Shown here piece by piece: positions 1-6,212 of a stretch of DNA of 13,188 bases (position 1 is the stretch's first letter; the number at the start of each line of letters is the position of its first letter). This DNA comes from JAICLL01 sp035252155 (GTDB lineage: Bacteria; Planctomycetota; Planctomycetia; Pirellulales; JAICIG01), in the NCBI GenBank assembly GCA_035252155.1, contig DATFDL010000193.1:1-13188 (forward strand), given 5' to 3'. The translations under genes and the position numbers were made by a program. Under the pieces are notes generated by a model. That model was not told the origin of the DNA. It saw only the letters and a program-made list of their open reading frames with translations, and ran no database searches.

Positions 1-80
1 AAGTTGTGCGGCCGTTTGGCGCGGCTTTTGGCCACGATCACCCACCGGCCCACGATCGGGTCTTTACGCAAGTCGGGCAT
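1..80 (-). CDS. galT: Galactose-1-phosphate uridylyltransferase, N-terminal fragment (runs off the left edge)
   Basis: Reading the minus strand from the ATG at 80 gives 26 codons that begin MPDLRKDPIVGRWVIVAKSR and continue with AKRPHN. This matches the conserved start of bacterial GalT proteins (pattern LR-DP--GRWVI-A--RAKRPH), which transfer UMP between UDP-glucose and galactose-1-phosphate in the Leloir pathway. The zinc and active-site motifs would lie outside the window, so activity cannot be judged. The gene is divergent from the PP-loop ATPase gene, with 94 bases between their starts. The in-frame ATG at 80 is chosen because the family signature begins right after it; an ATG 10 bases upstream is out of frame. 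No clear Shine-Dalgarno sequence precedes it. The assignment rests on a short but distinctive stretch. Confidence 0.8.
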   Translation of the reverse strand, partial: MPDLRKDPIVGRWVIVAKSRAKRPHN

Positions 81-138
81 AGCCGCTCATCTTAGCCCCC
101 CCGTCGCGATCCGCAAAGCGAAGGCGTTTTCAAGGCCG

Positions 139-164
139 TTGACAACGCACCGCCGTCTGATAAC
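139..164 (+). promoter_or_regulatory. Possible promoter for the DUF71/B12 gene cluster
   Basis: A perfect TTGACA lies at 139-144 in the divergent gap between galT and the PP-loop ATPase gene. The downstream partner is poor: GATAAC at 159-164 matches four of six -10 bases but only 14 bases away, while TAACTT at 161-166 has normal spacing but a weak match. If used, transcription would start within a few bases of the proposed GTG start at 175, giving an almost leaderless message. The call is tentative. Confidence 0.25.
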
Positions 165-174
165 TTACGCCCTT

Positions 175-939
175 GTGATCCAGCACTCAGGCGATTCGCG
201 AGAACCGGTCCTCCTTTCGTGGAGCGGCGGCAAGGACAGCGCCCTTGCGCTCTATTATCTGCGGCGCATGGAACAACAATACGAAGTCGTCGGCTTGCTG
301 ACGACCGTCTCGGACGAATATCGTCGCGTGAGCCATCACGGCGTGCAGGAAGTTTTGTTGGATCGACAAGCCGCTGCCTTGGGATTGCCGCTCGACAAGC
401 TCTACGTGCCGACCAACAGCACCCTGCCCTGCACGCACGAGCAGTTTGTGCAGATGATGGGCGAAAAGCTGACGGCGTATCGCGACGCCGGAGTTCGCTA
501 TGTGGCGCATGGCGACATTTTTCTGGAAGATTTGCGGCGCTACCGCGAGACGAACCTGGCACGCCTTGGCATGCAAGGTGTCTTTCCGCTCTGGCATCGA
601 GACACCACGGAACTGGTCGAGGAATTTGTTTCGCTCGGCTTCCGAGCCGTGCTGTCTTGCATTGACGGGCAGAAACTCGACGAAAGCTTCGTAGGCCGCG
701 AGATCGATCATTCCTTCCTCGGCGACTTGCCGCCGACGGTCGACCCGTGCGGCGAGTATGGCGAATACCACTCGTTCGTTTACGACGGGCCGATTTTTCG
801 CGAGCCGATCGGCGTCCATGTCGGCGAGCGAGTCCAGCGTGAACAGCGCTGGTACGTTGAACTGCTGCCCAGCGACAAATTGCACGTTGGCGCGGCGACA
901 GCACGATACGATAATAATCTGATTGGGAGCCAAAAATGA
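175..939 (+). CDS. DUF71/COG2102 PP-loop ATPase (diphthine--ammonia-ligase-like), probable B12-salvage type
   Basis: The 254-residue product has the PP-loop SGGKDS at residues 17-22, near the start as in N-type ATP pyrophosphatases, and the family signature CGEYGEYH at about 192-199, close to the E-GE-H motif of Dph6/DUF71 proteins. In archaea and eukaryotes this family amidates diphthine on elongation factor 2. Bacteria lack diphthamide, and comparative genomics (de Crecy-Lagard and colleagues, 2012) linked many bacterial members to cobalamin salvage. The neighbours here, including a BtuF-like protein, favour the B12 role. The GTG at 175 is chosen because it leaves a short leader before the PP-loop; the open frame extends upstream to position 4, but that part overlaps galT and has no family similarity. 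The stop overlaps the next start as ATGA, which suggests translational coupling. The family is certain; the exact substrate is unknown. Confidence 0.85.
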   Translation: MIQHSGDSREPVLLSWSGGKDSALALYYLRRMEQQYEVVGLLTTVSDEYRRVSHHGVQEVLLDRQAAALGLPLDKLYVPTNSTLPCTHEQFVQMMGEKLTAYRDAGVRYVAHGDIFLEDLRRYRETNLARLGMQGVFPLWHRDTTELVEEFVSLGFRAVLSCIDGQKLDESFVGREIDHSFLGDLPPTVDPCGEYGEYHSFVYDGPIFREPIGVHVGERVQREQRWYVELLPSDKLHVGAATARYDNNLIGSQK

Positions 940-1502
940 TTCACGCTCGCTTTTATACGTTGCTGTCAATCACGCTTGCCGCGGCGCTTGCTCGGCTCGT
1001 GCCGCACTGGTGGAATTTCACGCCGATTGGGGCGTTGGCGCTGTTTGGCGGGGCCTACTTTATGCGTCGCGGCGCCGCCTTCGCCGTGCCACTGGGGGCG
1101 ATGTTGCTGAGCGATGTCATTCTTGGAATAACTCGTTATGGGAGTATAGTGCTTTACTCGCAGCCGGTCGTCTATGGCTGCTTCGTGGCGACCGTGCTTA
1201 TCGGCATGCTGCTGCGAAACCGACGCACCGTGGTCACCGTGCCGGCCGCCGCGATTGCTTCCGCAGTGCTCTTTTTCGTGGTGACGAACTTCGCCGTCTG
1301 GTATGGCGGAGAGAGGTATCCGCAAAGGGCCGAAGGGCTGGTCGCCTGTTATGTCGCGGGGCTTCCGTTCTTTCGGAACGGCCTGTTGGGGGATCTGTTT
1401 TATTCCGCGATTCTCTTCGGAGGCTTTGAACTGGCACAGCGCCGCTGGCCGGCCCTGCGTCTTGTGGGCGGTCGCTTATCCGAGGGCGCGGCTGCCATTT
1501 AA
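936..1502 (+). CDS. DUF6580-type integral membrane protein, possible ECF-like substrate-binding (S) component
   Basis: The 188-residue protein has about six hydrophobic segments, at roughly residues 7-22, 31-43, 47-66, 78-93, 99-122 and 149-166, and a short N-terminus. The motif WWNFTPIGALALFGGAYF, straddling helices one and two, is what I recognise as the DUF6580 signature. Members are small membrane proteins that resemble energy-coupling-factor transporter S components, but no substrate is established. The ATG at 936 overlaps the stop of the DUF71 gene by four bases, so the two are likely co-translated. Lying between a DUF71 ATPase and a BtuF-like cobalamin binder, it may move a corrinoid or a corrinoid precursor across the inner membrane. 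That is inference from context; no ECF ATPase or T component is visible. Confidence 0.75.
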   Translation: MIHARFYTLLSITLAAALARLVPHWWNFTPIGALALFGGAYFMRRGAAFAVPLGAMLLSDVILGITRYGSIVLYSQPVVYGCFVATVLIGMLLRNRRTVVTVPAAAIASAVLFFVVTNFAVWYGGERYPQRAEGLVACYVAGLPFFRNGLLGDLFYSAILFGGFELAQRRWPALRLVGGRLSEGAAAI

Positions 1503-1524
1503 CGAAAATCGCGCCGCGACCACC

Positions 1525-1725
1525 ATGCACGACAGCAGTCCGCAGCCCGGCCGCGATTATTACATTGACGAGGCTGGGCGACTGGTGTTTACAGCCCAAT
1601 ATCACCTGGCGCGCGGCTATTGTTGCGGCAACTGCTGCCGGCATTGCCCGTATCACGACGACGCCTGCCATGACCATGCCGCGCGGACCTCAACGTATCG
1701 CCTGCCTGACCGCCGAGACGGTTGA
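1525..1725 (+). CDS. Small Cys-rich DUF5522 protein
   Basis: The 66-residue product contains YYIDEAGRLVFT followed by YHLARGYCCGNCCRHCPY, the hallmark of DUF5522 proteins (a YID--G-LVFT element, then a Cys cluster ending in RHCPY). Five cysteines (33, 34, 37, 38, 41) fall within nine residues, followed by a His/Asp-rich HDDACHDH stretch, which suggests binding of a metal or metal cluster; function is unknown. Usual members are about 50-60 residues, so the tail after residue 43 is a little long. The gene starts 22 bases after the DUF6580 stop and overlaps the next gene by 56 bases in another frame, so the tail shares its DNA with the start of the BtuF-like gene. No good ribosome binding site is seen. 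The position within the cluster hints at a role in B12 handling. Confidence 0.75.
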   Translation: MHDSSPQPGRDYYIDEAGRLVFTAQYHLARGYCCGNCCRHCPYHDDACHDHAARTSTYRLPDRRDG

Positions 1726-2479
1726 CCTTCTCTACCGTCTGGGTGTCGAAGACCGTATCGTCGGGGTTTCGGGCTTCACGCGCTTTCCGCCCGAGGCCCG
1801 CCAGAGGCCCTTTGTTTCGGCGTTCACGACGATTCATTATGATGTCATTGAGTCGCTTCGGCCGGACCTGATTATCGGCTTTTCCGACCTTCAGGCCGAT
1901 GCCATGCGCGAGCTTGCGCGGCGCGGATATCAGGTACTGCTAACCAACCAGCGCACTCTCAGCGAGGCATTTGAGACGATGTTGCTCATCGGCCGTGTCG
2001 TCGATCGCGCAAATCAGGCCGAGCAATTGGTCGCCAGCCTACAGGCGACGCTCGACGCCGCTCGGGGCAAACGATCGACACGCGCCGTCCATCCTCGTGT
2101 CTATTTCGAGGAATGGAACGAACCCATGATCAGTGGTCTAACGTGGGTCAGCGAATTGATTGAAGCAGCGGGTGGCGATGACATTTTCGCCGATTTGGCG
2201 GCTCGCCCGACCGCGCCCCAGCGTATCGTCGACCCGCGTACGGTGGTTGAGCGCACGCCCGACATCATCATTGCATCGTGGTGTGGAAAACCGGTGCGCT
2301 TCGACGCCATTCGCGCGCGGCCGGGATGGGGCGCCATTCCCGCGATCCTGGCCGACGAACTGCACGAGGTGAAGTCCTGCTATTGCCTTCAGCCAGGCCC
2401 AAGCTTGATTACTGAAGGGCTACCCCGATTTTCCGCGATCGTCGATCGCTGGTACGACCGGCGAATCGGCGACGATTGA
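1670..2479 (+). CDS. BtuF-like cobalamin-binding protein (periplasmic-binding-protein fold) without signal peptide
   Basis: The 269-residue product resembles the BtuF/FecB class III substrate-binding family. It has an opening beta strand RIACLTAETVDLLYRLG, then GVEDRIVGVSGF, then SLRPDLIIGF, a long connecting helix around residues 95-135, and a second lobe with VDPRTVVERTPDIII and RPGWGAIPAI. BtuF proteins deliver vitamin B12 to BtuCD. The ATG at 1670 (or 1676) is used because the conserved core begins only a few residues later. Neither start gives a signal peptide or lipobox, so the protein would stay in the cytoplasm unless another export route exists. The longer open frame upstream to 1565 is a shadow of the DUF5522 gene. 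No btuC or btuD homologue is in the window. Being last in the overlapping cluster, it supports a cobalamin salvage role for its neighbours. Confidence 0.8.
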   Translation: MTMPRGPQRIACLTAETVDLLYRLGVEDRIVGVSGFTRFPPEARQRPFVSAFTTIHYDVIESLRPDLIIGFSDLQADAMRELARRGYQVLLTNQRTLSEAFETMLLIGRVVDRANQAEQLVASLQATLDAARGKRSTRAVHPRVYFEEWNEPMISGLTWVSELIEAAGGDDIFADLAARPTAPQRIVDPRTVVERTPDIIIASWCGKPVRFDAIRARPGWGAIPAILADELHEVKSCYCLQPGPSLITEGLPRFSAIVDRWYDRRIGDD

Positions 2480-2496
2480 CTTTGGAGATGAACGCT

Positions 2497-3237
2497 ATGT
2501 GGAGAACAACAACTAATGGGCGCCCGCTCGTTCGCTTAGCTCGCTTCTGGTGCTTGCCGCTTGTATTGTTGTCCCTTGCCACCGCATGGGCCGGCGACGA
2601 CTCCGCGGACAACCGCCTCACCGACGCCGAGAGACGAGACGGCTGGATCCTGCTGTTCGATGGCAAAACACTTTCGGGCTGGACCACCAGCAGCGGCGAG
2701 CCGAGCAAGCGGCCGGTCGAAGACGGCGCCATCAATCCGCACCGCTGCGGCGGCTATATGATGATCCACGAGCGCGTCTGGGACGATTTCAGGCTGGCGC
2801 TTGACTTCAAAATCAGCCCCAGGTGCAACAGCGGTATTTTTGTACGCACGTTCCCTCTCAAGCCTCGGCCGGGCAAGGATGTCGGTTTCAACGGCATCGA
2901 GATCGCCATCGACGACACTCAAACCGCCGGCTTTCACGACACAGGGGCAATTTACGATTTAGTAAAGCCGAAGCGCAACGCCCAAAAACCCGTCGGCGAG
3001 TGGAACCACATCGAAATCACCTGCGACGACAATCAGATCAAAATCGTGCTGAACGGCGACCAGCTGAGCCAGATGGACCTCGACGAGTGGACTGAACCCA
3101 ACCGCCGCCCCGACGGCACGCCGCACAAATTCGACGTGGCGTATAAGAACCATCCGCGGCGGGGATACATCGGGTTGCAAGATCACGGAGCCGATTGCTG
3201 GTTCAAGAACATCAAGCTCAAGCCAATCAAACCGTAA
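2497..3237 (+). CDS. Secreted DUF1080 (3-keto-disaccharide hydrolase-type) protein
   Basis: The 246-residue protein begins with a positively charged stretch and a hydrophobic core (about residues 11-31) ending at AWA|GDD, a probable Sec signal peptide. The mature part is one DUF1080 domain, a concanavalin-type beta sandwich, with the usual landmarks GWILLFDGKTLSGW, NSGIFVRTF, GFNGIEIAIDD, GEWNHIEI and GYIGLQDHG. The family is greatly expanded in planctomycetes; some members hydrolyse 3-keto-glycosides, but most are uncharacterised. The ATG at 2497 has GGAG nine bases upstream; an ATG at 2488 sits directly against that motif and is less likely. It starts 17 bases after the BtuF-like gene, so it may be transcribed with it, although the functions seem unrelated. 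Confidence 0.88.
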   Translation: MWRTTTNGRPLVRLARFWCLPLVLLSLATAWAGDDSADNRLTDAERRDGWILLFDGKTLSGWTTSSGEPSKRPVEDGAINPHRCGGYMMIHERVWDDFRLALDFKISPRCNSGIFVRTFPLKPRPGKDVGFNGIEIAIDDTQTAGFHDTGAIYDLVKPKRNAQKPVGEWNHIEITCDDNQIKIVLNGDQLSQMDLDEWTEPNRRPDGTPHKFDVAYKNHPRRGYIGLQDHGADCWFKNIKLKPIKP

Positions 3238-3370
3238 CCCGACTCATCCCGTGCGAATGTGGGCGGCATGTGTCGTCTGGGGTCTTCCGGCAAGGCGGCA
3301 GCTTCGGGCCGAGTGCGACACGATTGTCCGAAATTGCCGTTGCCACCGCGGCCGAAAACTTGTTAACTAC

Positions 3371-3386
3371 GCCGCCAATCGGCGGC
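3371..3386. other. Short perfect hairpin ahead of the ACP gene
   Basis: GCCGCC-AATC-GGCGGC forms a perfect six-base stem with a four-base loop inside the 188-base gap between the DUF1080 and ACP genes. No run of T follows on either strand, so it is not a classic intrinsic terminator. It may be an RNA-level pause, end or processing site for the upstream message, or chance in GC-rich DNA. I see no gene or clear promoter in the rest of the gap. Confidence 0.3.
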
Positions 3387-3425
3387 AACTACACCTCTCT
3401 GCTCAGAACCGGGACTGATAATCTT

Positions 3426-3707
3426 ATGAATCGAGAACAGATTCGCGGCGTTCTCCAGACGATCTTCCAAGAGGAAACGGGAGAAACCCTGGCGGCTCTG
3501 CCCGACGAAAGCGTGCTCGCCAAGGACTTTGCGCTCGATTCGGTTGATATGGTCGGCCTGTTGATGCGCGTCGAGGGGCACTTTCATGTGCGACTGACCA
3601 ACGCGGAGTTGGCCGAGAGTCAAACGGTGGGGGCGCTGATCGACCTCGTGCGCGCCAAGCTCGAGTTCCCGCAAGGCGGCAACGTGCAGATCCGCGCGGC
3701 CGCGTAG
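3426..3707 (+). CDS. Acyl carrier protein
   Basis: The 93-residue acidic protein has the ACP four-helix pattern with the phosphopantetheine attachment motif LDSVDMVGLLMRVE; Ser39 is the expected attachment site. The second motif VRLTNAELAESQTVGALIDLV matches helix III-IV of discrete ACPs. It carries growing or activated acyl chains on its thioester arm in the cytoplasm. The D-S-V-D-M core departs from the D-S-L-D/E sequence of housekeeping fatty-acid ACPs, and no fatty-acid synthesis gene is nearby, which suggests a specialised pathway. Only a weak GGGA lies upstream of the ATG; a longer open frame to 3195 has no ACP-like sequence before this start. A beta-barrel gene follows 36 bases downstream, and an alpha-oxoamine synthase faces the pair. 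Such synthases condense an amino acid with an acyl thioester, so this ACP may be its donor. Confidence 0.88.
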   Translation: MNREQIRGVLQTIFQEETGETLAALPDESVLAKDFALDSVDMVGLLMRVEGHFHVRLTNAELAESQTVGALIDLVRAKLEFPQGGNVQIRAAA

Positions 3708-3743
3708 TGCCGCTCTGAGTCCATGTAGCGGAACACCATCGCC

Positions 3744-4838
3744 ATGACGTTGCGCAAGTGCCTGACGAACGGCTGGTGGGCTGCTTGGCTCGTTCCTCTT
3801 TTTTCCTGGCCCGCTCTGGCCAGCGATCCAGCGTGGCAATCGGACAATGTATTGCCTCACAGGCCCGGCATGGAGAGCACCGGTGGACAGACGGTAGCGG
3901 ATGACAATTCTTCCGTTCGTCTCTCTCGGCATGGACGGCCTGGAACGCCGTCCTCCGGTTTTCGGCCTCCCGCCCCTCCGACGAACGAGGGCTCCCTGTC
4001 ACAGCGTTTGACGATCGCGCCGTTCGCGGAAGACTGGGAACCGGAGAGGCGACCGCTGGGTGGAGGTCAGAATGACTTTAGTGACTCGCTGACCCTTCCG
4101 GCTCAGACGCTAGCACCATCGTCCGTGCCGTCGCCGCTCTGCACGGTATGCCCCGAGCCGCCGGCCGGCTCTGTCGGTCATGGGCCGTTGCGAACCTTTA
4201 TTGAACGCTGGGCGCCCGAGGGCATTGTGCCGTATTGGGGCCGTCGCACGCCCGATTGGCGAAAAGATTGGGGCATCGGCGGCCCGCTGCAGGCCGACGG
4301 TTGGAGGTCGCAGCCGTTTTCAATCAGTGGTTTCTCCGGCGCCACCAATGGCGGCCCGTTGATTCGCCATCGCGTCCATGAATTGCCCAGTTACTATGGC
4401 GGCGTCAATTTCGGCTGGGATTACGATCACTTCTGGGGCATCGAAAAGCGGCTGGGCTTCGGTGCTTTGCAACTGGCCAATGGCCGCGGGCAGCGACTGC
4501 CAACCGGGCTAAGCGTGACCGGCGAGTATCGGCTCATGTATTACCCCTTGGGCGACACGCGCTGGCGACCGTTTCTCACCACCGGAATCGGTTGGAGCGA
4601 TTTCTATTTCCGCGACGACGTCAACCATCAGCACCTCGACACTTTGTTCTTGTTTCCCTTCGGCGTCGGGTTGAAGTATCTAATCCGGGACCGATTGGCC
4701 TTGCGCATCGACCTGATCGACGAGCTGACCTTGAGCAGCCACCTGACTTCGACCTTCCACTACGTGGCGTTGACGGCCGGCCTTGAGTTCCGCTACGGCC
4801 AACGGCTGCTGCGCCTGCCCTGGCACAAGTATTTGTAG
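3744..4838 (+). CDS. Secreted outer-membrane beta-barrel protein
   Basis: The 364-residue product starts with a signal peptide (MTLRKCLTNG, then a hydrophobic core, cleavage near ALAS). A low-complexity, Pro- and Ser-rich stretch to about residue 200 looks disordered. From about residue 205 there are alternating aromatic/hydrophobic strands such as YYGGVNFGWDYDHFWGIE, YRLMYYPLGDTRWRPF (motif at 266-277), FLFPFGVGLKYLI and LTAGLEFRYG, typical of a small outer-membrane barrel. The domain is clearly related to the barrel encoded on the minus strand at 7342-8352, which shares YPxGDTxWRPF and the PF-VG-KY strand. It follows the ACP gene with no room for a separate promoter of obvious quality. It ends 17 bases before the stop of the convergent synthase gene. 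The function is unknown; a pore, anchor or envelope enzyme is possible. Confidence 0.75.
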   Translation: MTLRKCLTNGWWAAWLVPLFSWPALASDPAWQSDNVLPHRPGMESTGGQTVADDNSSVRLSRHGRPGTPSSGFRPPAPPTNEGSLSQRLTIAPFAEDWEPERRPLGGGQNDFSDSLTLPAQTLAPSSVPSPLCTVCPEPPAGSVGHGPLRTFIERWAPEGIVPYWGRRTPDWRKDWGIGGPLQADGWRSQPFSISGFSGATNGGPLIRHRVHELPSYYGGVNFGWDYDHFWGIEKRLGFGALQLANGRGQRLPTGLSVTGEYRLMYYPLGDTRWRPFLTTGIGWSDFYFRDDVNHQHLDTLFLFPFGVGLKYLIRDRLALRIDLIDELTLSSHLTSTFHYVALTAGLEFRYGQRLLRLPWHKYL

Positions 4839-4855
4839 AGGAGCGCAAGGGACGA

Positions 4856-6118
4856 TCAGGCTGCCGCGGGCAGCGTCTCCCCGCTGGGTAACGGAACGAC
4901 CCGCTTCAACTCGCCAAGGGCATCGATTAGCCCGTCGATAGCCTCGGGCCGATGGTTGGCGTTGATCTGCACCCGCAAAACGCCTGCGTGATACGGCACG
5001 GCGGGAAACGTGACGGATTGCACGTAATAGCCGCGGTCGAACAAAAACTTGCCCGCCGCGAACGTGTCTTCTTCGTCGCCGACCATGATCGACAAGATGG
5101 GCGAAATGCCGCCCAAGAGCATTAACTCATGCCGGCGAATGCCCGATACCATGCGGTCGATGTTCGCGTCGAGTCGAGCGCGGAGCACGTCGTACTCGGG
5201 CGATTGTAGCAGGTCGATGACGGCCGAGGCCGCTTCCAGATAGGGCGGCGGCACTGGGCCGCCGAAGATATAGGTGTTCGAGCGTATTTTGAGCAGCCGC
5301 TGCAGCTCACGCGAGCATGCGACGAACGCGCCGAACACCGAGCAGGCCTTGGAAAAACAACCCACCACGATGGCATTCTCGTAACTGCCCAGGGCCTGCA
5401 ACACCGTGCCGCGTCCACGCTCGCCCAGTACCGCGGTGGCATGAGCGTCGTCGATGTAGAGGACTGCGCGGTGACTCTTGGCCACCTCGTTGAGCCGCGC
5501 CATTTCAGCGATCGCCCCGCTCATGCTATAGACGCCGTCGATGGCAATCACCGCATTGCGGTAGGGCTTTGATTCGATCAGGACCTGCTCCAGCGCGTCC
5601 GCGTCGTTATGGGCGAATGAAACCACGCGCACGCCAGCGGCCCTCGCGATCTTGGTCGCTTCGACGATCGAGTTATGGGCGAATTCGTCGAGGACGATCA
5701 AATCTTGCGGTTCGACCAGGCCGGGAAGCATGCCGGCATTGGCCAAGGTGACCGATGGAAAGATCAACGCGGCCTCGGTGCCCATCCAGGCGGCGATCTT
5801 CGACTCCAGCTCCTTTTCGGCCTGGCAGACGGCGAACGCGCGCGAGGCCCCAAACTGCGTGCCCCACCGCTGCGCGCCCCGCGCCAACGCCTCCTTAACG
5901 CAGGGATGTTGATCGAGCCCCAAAAAGCTGTCGAACCCGAAGTTGACGAGCTCATGCTCGCCGACGCGCATTTCGCGATGCGGCCCCACCTCGGCGACCG
6001 TCAGGTCTTTCAGGTGCAACTGGCCGAACCGCGCATCGAGATGCTCGCAGAACCTGACCAGCTTGCTTTTTCGCAGTCCCTCGATCAGGTGCGCCACCGG
6101 CGAGTCGTCAAACTGCAT
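4856..6118 (-). CDS. Alpha-oxoamine synthase family enzyme (BioF/KBL/serine palmitoyltransferase-like)
   Basis: The 420-residue product is a fold-type I PLP enzyme of the alpha-oxoamine synthase group, which condenses an amino acid with an acyl thioester and releases CO2. Visible landmarks are GTQFGASR (86-93), the PLP-stacking His148 in DEFAHNS, YIDDAHATAVLGERGRG with Asp223/Asp224 and His226, the Schiff-base lysine K257 in CFSKA, and the C-terminal GVLRVQINANH. Length agrees with the family. The sequence does not settle whether it is an 8-amino-7-oxononanoate synthase, a glycine C-acetyltransferase or a sphingolipid-type serine acyltransferase. No biotin or threonine genes are nearby, whereas an ACP gene is. 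The ATG at 6118 has AAGGA seven bases upstream; the ten codons before it are not family-like. It is the last gene of a minus-strand operon behind two barrel genes. Confidence 0.87.
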   Translation of the reverse strand: MQFDDSPVAHLIEGLRKSKLVRFCEHLDARFGQLHLKDLTVAEVGPHREMRVGEHELVNFGFDSFLGLDQHPCVKEALARGAQRWGTQFGASRAFAVCQAEKELESKIAAWMGTEAALIFPSVTLANAGMLPGLVEPQDLIVLDEFAHNSIVEATKIARAAGVRVVSFAHNDADALEQVLIESKPYRNAVIAIDGVYSMSGAIAEMARLNEVAKSHRAVLYIDDAHATAVLGERGRGTVLQALGSYENAIVVGCFSKACSVFGAFVACSRELQRLLKIRSNTYIFGGPVPPPYLEAASAVIDLLQSPEYDVLRARLDANIDRMVSGIRRHELMLLGGISPILSIMVGDEEDTFAAGKFLFDRGYYVQSVTFPAVPYHAGVLRVQINANHRPEAIDGLIDALGELKRVVPLPSGETLPAAA

Positions 6119-6125
6119 GCATGAG

Positions 6126-6130
6126 TCCTT
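6126..6130 (-). promoter_or_regulatory. Ribosome binding site that sets the alpha-oxoamine synthase start
   Basis: On the minus strand AAGGA lies seven bases before the ATG at 6118. This supports that start over the in-frame start at 6148, which has no comparable site. Confidence 0.65.
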
Positions 6131-6147
6131 TCTACGTATTATCGCCA

Positions 6148-6169
6148 TACGCTTCGCGAAAGAAGCGTA
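6148..6169 (-). other. Hairpin between the DUF6268 and alpha-oxoamine synthase genes
   Basis: An eight-base perfect stem (TACGCTTC pairing with GAAGCGTA) with a six-base loop sits in the 94-base gap between the two minus-strand genes. No T-run follows, so full termination is unlikely. It may attenuate or stabilise the message between envelope-protein genes and the synthase. Confidence 0.4.
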
Positions 6170-6212
6170 AGACCTTACCTAGTTTCGGCGAGCCGGGCAA
6201 TACCGCAGCACG

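Noticed and set aside
81..174. Cobalamin riboswitch before the B12-related cluster
   Set aside because: The gap is only 94 bases, too short for the usual element of about 200 bases, and I see no B12-box-like sequence.
4..174. N-terminal extension of the PP-loop ATPase
   Set aside because: It overlaps the galT start on the other strand and has no similarity to the family.
92..969. Long minus-strand frames opposite the PP-loop ATPase
   Set aside because: They are antisense to a gene with clear motifs and have shadow-like composition.
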